Shown one piece after another: positions 7,209 through 8,879 of a DNA stretch of 8,879 bases (the stretch's first letter is position 1; the number at the start of each line of letters is the position of its first letter). A model generated the notes under the pieces. That model was not told the origin of the DNA. It saw nothing but the letters and a program-made list of their open reading frames with translations, and made no database searches. This stretch comes from Porphyromonadaceae bacterium UBA2720 (GTDB lineage: Bacteria > Bacteroidota > Bacteroidia > Bacteroidales > Muribaculaceae), in assembly GCA_002353885.1 (NCBI GenBank), contig DEKO01000181.1:19455-28333 (forward strand), written 5' to 3'. A program made the translations under genes and the position numbers.

Positions 7209-7293
7209 TTTGATGCTCTTTGGTGGGTTTTAATGGCTTTGGTGGTGAATCATTTTCCATCAAACCCATCAAACTCCATCAAAGTTCATCAGA
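7209..7293. repeat. Large imperfect inverted repeat built from TTTGATGG-like units
   Basis: Two 28-nt arms, 7218-7245 and 7257-7284, pair with 22 Watson-Crick and 3 G·U pairs and 3 mismatches around an 11-nt loop (7246-7256). Beyond a 2x2 internal loop the pairing continues with TGATG (7211-7215) against CATCA (7287-7291) and two more pairs. Each arm is made of three tandem copies of a TTTGRTGG-like motif or its complement (CCATCAAA). No T-run follows on the plus strand, so it is not a classic terminator of the gene to its left. A TATTTTTG at 7205-7212 would fit a -7 box placing the hairpin at the 5' end of a rightward transcript, but no good -33 is present. Confidence 0.8.
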
Positions 7294-7310
7294 TTTCATG
7301 TACGTCAACT

Positions 7311-7340
7311 TCGGTCGTTCCAAGTTCGTTCAGGTTCGTT
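7311..7340. repeat. Three tandem 10-nt repeats
   Basis: TCGGTCGTTC, CAAGTTCGTT and CAGGTTCGTT follow one another in a 10-nt period (7311-7340), sharing the core GTTCGTT/GTCGTTC. They sit between the large inverted repeat and the truncated nuclease gene. The function is unknown; they look like degenerate intergenic repeat sequence. Confidence 0.5.
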
Positions 7341-7392
7341 ATTTAAAACCCACACAAAGAACACGGAATCAAATTTCTTAAGTAGTCAAATC

Positions 7393-7854
7393 TTGTGCAA
7401 GTCGAACGCAGAGCGGGAGCTTGCTCATGCTATGGACATCATGGAAATGGGGCGAGGTTTTGCTTACATGGGACGTCAGCAACTGATTCGCACCGATACA
7501 CAGGACTATTATATAGACCTCGTTTTTTACAATGTTGTTCTAAAATGTTACGTCCTATTTGACCTAAAAGTGGGCGTAATCACTCATCAAGATGTCGGAC
7601 AAATGGATATGTATGTACGGATGTATGATGAGCTCAAGCGCACCGAGGGCGACAACCCCACCATCGGCATCGTGCTCTGCTCTGAAACAAGCAAAGACAT
7701 AGCCCGATACTCAATTCTCAAAGGGAATGAGCAGCTATTTGCAGCAAAATATCTGCCCATGTTGCCCACTGAAGAAATGCTCAAGCGTGAAATCGAGCGA
7801 CAAAAAGAGATTTTCTATCTGCAACACAACAAAACCGGCAACGAAAACAACTAA
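7393..7854 (+). CDS. 5'-truncated DUF1016/YhcG-type PDDEXK nuclease domain (probable gene remnant)
   Basis: 153 codons from a TTG, or 140 from ATG 7432. It matches only the C-terminal half of the YhcG/DUF1016 family, whose full members are roughly 330-380 residues with an N-terminal DUF1016_N domain absent here. The nuclease core is intact: GRGFAYMGRQ (20-29), DYYIDLVFY (38-46, Asp42), VLFDLKVG (54-61, Asp57/Lys59), GQMDMYVRMYD (69-79), GDNPTIGIVLC (86-96) and LPTEEMLKREI (124-134). The segment before GRGF is shorter than in the family, so the first core helix also seems shortened. The frame is open back to 7249 but that part is repeat sequence with no ATG. No frameshift interrupts the core. 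The HTH gene begins 2 nt after its stop. It may be a decayed gene or a minimal domain still in use; activity is doubtful. Confidence 0.75.
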   Translation: MCKSNAERELAHAMDIMEMGRGFAYMGRQQLIRTDTQDYYIDLVFYNVVLKCYVLFDLKVGVITHQDVGQMDMYVRMYDELKRTEGDNPTIGIVLCSETSKDIARYSILKGNEQLFAAKYLPMLPTEEMLKREIERQKEIFYLQHNKTGNENN

Positions 7855-7856
7855 CA

Positions 7857-8129
7857 ATGAGACAAGCTACAACGGCTGCAAAATTGTTTGACCAGATAGT
7901 TGCCGAGACTCCTCCCGAGTTGAAAAAGCAACTTGACATGTCGTTTGCCATAGCCGACAAATTAGACGCGACCCTCAAAGAACTGGGATTGACACAAAAA
8001 GAGTTTGCCCACATGATAGGGCACACTCAAGCCGAAGTGTCACGATGGCTAAGCGGAACACACAACTTCACACTCGCCACCCTTGCCAAAATTTCGGTTG
8101 CACTTGGGGTGAATTTGTTTACGGTATAG
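7857..8129 (+). CDS. XRE-family helix-turn-helix protein
   Basis: 90 residues. A Cro/CI-type DNA-binding domain occupies ~35-88; the helix-turn-helix is LTQKEFAHMIGHTQAEVSRW (45-64), with the LSGTHNFTLATLAKI tail (65-79) typical of a Bacteroidales family often found as the antitoxin or regulator in HigBA/RelBE-like pairs. The N-terminal helix carries ETPPELKKQLDMSFAIADKL, also characteristic of that family. The ATG lies 2 nt after the nuclease-fragment stop, so the two are translated from one mRNA, in the toxin-then-antitoxin order of higBA. Autoregulation is likely for such proteins but no operator is evident. The protein ends shortly after the HTH domain, which is normal for short members. 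A terminator follows at 8156. Confidence 0.87.
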   Translation: MRQATTAAKLFDQIVAETPPELKKQLDMSFAIADKLDATLKELGLTQKEFAHMIGHTQAEVSRWLSGTHNFTLATLAKISVALGVNLFTV

Positions 8130-8155
8130 TTCAGCTTGTTTTCATTAACATGAGA

Positions 8156-8190
8156 CCGAGAATACCTGCAATGGTATCCTCGGCCTTTTT
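8156..8190 (+). terminator. Rho-independent terminator after the HTH gene
   Basis: CCGAG (8156-8160) pairs with CTCGG (8179-8183) and ATACC (8162-8166) with GGTAT (8173-8177), separated by one A·C mismatch, with loop TGCAAT (8167-8172). CC and T5 (8186-8190) follow. It begins 26 nt after the HTH stop and ends the nuclease-HTH transcript. Confidence 0.88.
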
Positions 8191-8256
8191 GCGTAGTCAG
8201 AAATGTGACAATTTAAGTAGTTTTAATGCAACAGACTTAAAAATATTTGGAAAAAA

Positions 8257-8288
8257 TTGCTGATTTCCAAGATATTGTTATACCTTTG
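8257..8288 (+). promoter_or_regulatory. Promoter of the EF-hand/LRR membrane protein gene
   Basis: TACCTTTG (8281-8288) matches the -7 box TAnnTTTG, and TTG (8257-8259) sits 21 bp upstream at the -33 position. Transcription should begin near 8293, giving a leader of about 75 nt. The site follows the terminator at 8190, so this gene forms a new transcription unit. Confidence 0.7.
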
Positions 8289-8300
8289 CGATTGTCATGT

Positions 8301-8343
8301 ACTCTTCGTTTAGGCCAATCTGGATTCTTCCTTCATGAAGAGT
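8301..8343 (+). promoter_or_regulatory. Structured leader with two competing pairings
   Basis: ACTCTTC (8301-8307) can pair with GAAGAGT (8337-8343). The 10-bp palindrome CTTCATGAAG (8331-8340) shares GAAG with that right arm, so the two structures exclude each other. It lies in the predicted 5' leader, 25 nt before the start codon. A regulatory switch is only a possibility; the stems are short. Confidence 0.3.
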
Positions 8344-8367
8344 TTTCTGTATAACATATAGAATCCT

Positions 8368-8879
8368 ATGACTAATGTTATGGACGAAGAACTCAATCAG
8401 CAACACATTCAGCAGATTCAGGAGCTTGAACAGCTCAGGGTTAATCTGGAAATGATGGAGGACACAAAACCGAGCCGCAAAGGTTGGATTGTGGTCGTGA
8501 TATTTTTCATTATTTCCCTATGTGCATTTTTCGCCTTCAAAGCCGGTGCGCAAAGTCTCACTTTTGCTGACCGCAACATTGAGCGGCGCGCACTGCTCAA
8601 AGGCGACACCGATGGCGACGGCCACATCTCAAGGGTTGAGGCCGATTCTGTTAAGTCGCTCATCCTCACGCAGTACCGCACAGACATGTTTGAGGTGTCG
8701 ACCTACGAAGACCTCGCCTTGTTCCCCAACCTAGAGAAACTGTGGCTGGGAGAAAGTAAACTTGACACCGTGGATTTGAGCAAGAACTGGAACTTGAAGT
8801 ATGTCCACATCGAGAGCGACAACGTGAAGGTGATTATCTTGGCCGTGGGTTGCACACCCAAGTTGGCCTACCCTATGCA
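8368..8879 (+). CDS. Single-pass membrane protein with EF-hand loop and leucine-rich repeats (partial, runs off window)
   Basis: 170 codons are visible and the frame is open at the window end. The N-terminal 38 residues are charged and Gln/Glu/Leu-rich (coiled-coil-like, 6-32). A single hydrophobic segment follows (about 40-60), so it is likely a type II signal anchor with the coiled coil in the cytoplasm. Next comes a complete EF-hand calcium loop DTDGDGHISRVE (80-91), with acidic ligands at loop positions 1, 3, 5 and 12, Gly at 6 and Ile at 8. From ~115, FPNLEKLWLGESKLDTVDLSKNWNLK is the DLSKN-type leucine-rich repeat common in Bacteroidales surface proteins. This EF-hand-then-LRR order is known from memory in that group. 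The start at 8368 follows an in-frame TAG (8359-8361); Met5 (8380) is an alternative. A promoter lies at 8257-8288. Binding partner unknown. Confidence 0.85.
   Translation, partial: MTNVMDEELNQQHIQQIQELEQLRVNLEMMEDTKPSRKGWIVVVIFFIISLCAFFAFKAGAQSLTFADRNIERRALLKGDTDGDGHISRVEADSVKSLILTQYRTDMFEVSTYEDLALFPNLEKLWLGESKLDTVDLSKNWNLKYVHIESDNVKVIILAVGCTPKLAYPM

Noticed and set aside
7205..7212. TATTTTTG as promoter -7 box for the nuclease-HTH genes
   Set aside because: Matches TAnnTTTG, but the DNA is AT-rich, the -33 match is poor, and it overlaps the inverted repeat; too weak for a separate feature.

Overview
The window looks like a piece of a Bacteroidales chromosome (Bacteroides/Prevotella/Muribaculaceae-like). 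Three things point there. Several promoters match the Bacteroidota -33 TTTG / -7 TAnnTTTG pattern. Starts lack purine-rich Shine-Dalgarno sites. The gene families are typical of the phylum: a GlmU-like bifunctional protein with a non-canonical N-terminus, a short HTH protein of a common Bacteroidales type, and an EF-hand plus leucine-rich-repeat membrane protein. I cannot name the genus.

Layout. 1-138: nothing convincing. 139-1959 (-): AAA+ ATPase with a winged-helix-like N-terminal region. 1960-2320: AT-rich divergent intergenic region with an inverted repeat near the ATPase and a promoter-like site for the genes to its right. 2321-4092 (+): membrane glycosyltransferase family 2 and radC, 26 nt apart and probably one operon. 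4096-5655 (-): dnaB, converging on radC with 3 nt between the stop codons. 5656-5960: divergent control region. It has a clear dnaB promoter, a near-leaderless promoter for the gene to the right, a seven-copy heptamer array and about three tandem hairpin units; the arrays lie inside the predicted dnaB leader. 5961-7145 (+): GlmU-like protein for UDP-GlcNAc synthesis. 7146-7392: a large imperfect inverted repeat and 10-bp repeats. 7393-8129 (+): a 5'-truncated DUF1016/YhcG-type PDDEXK nuclease domain followed 2 nt later by an XRE-type HTH gene, closed by a strong intrinsic terminator. 8257-8879 (+): a promoter, a structured leader and the start of an EF-hand/LRR membrane protein that runs off the window.

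Functionally most of the window is housekeeping: replication (DnaB), a DNA-repair-associated protein (RadC), cell-envelope precursors (GlmU-like) and surface glycosylation (GT2). The accessory part is the nuclease-HTH pair, which may be a decayed or minimal toxin-antitoxin-like or defence remnant. I see no complete new defence or mobile system. The least explained signals are the repeat-built intergenic regions, especially the dnaB leader, and the N-terminal architecture of the ATPase.
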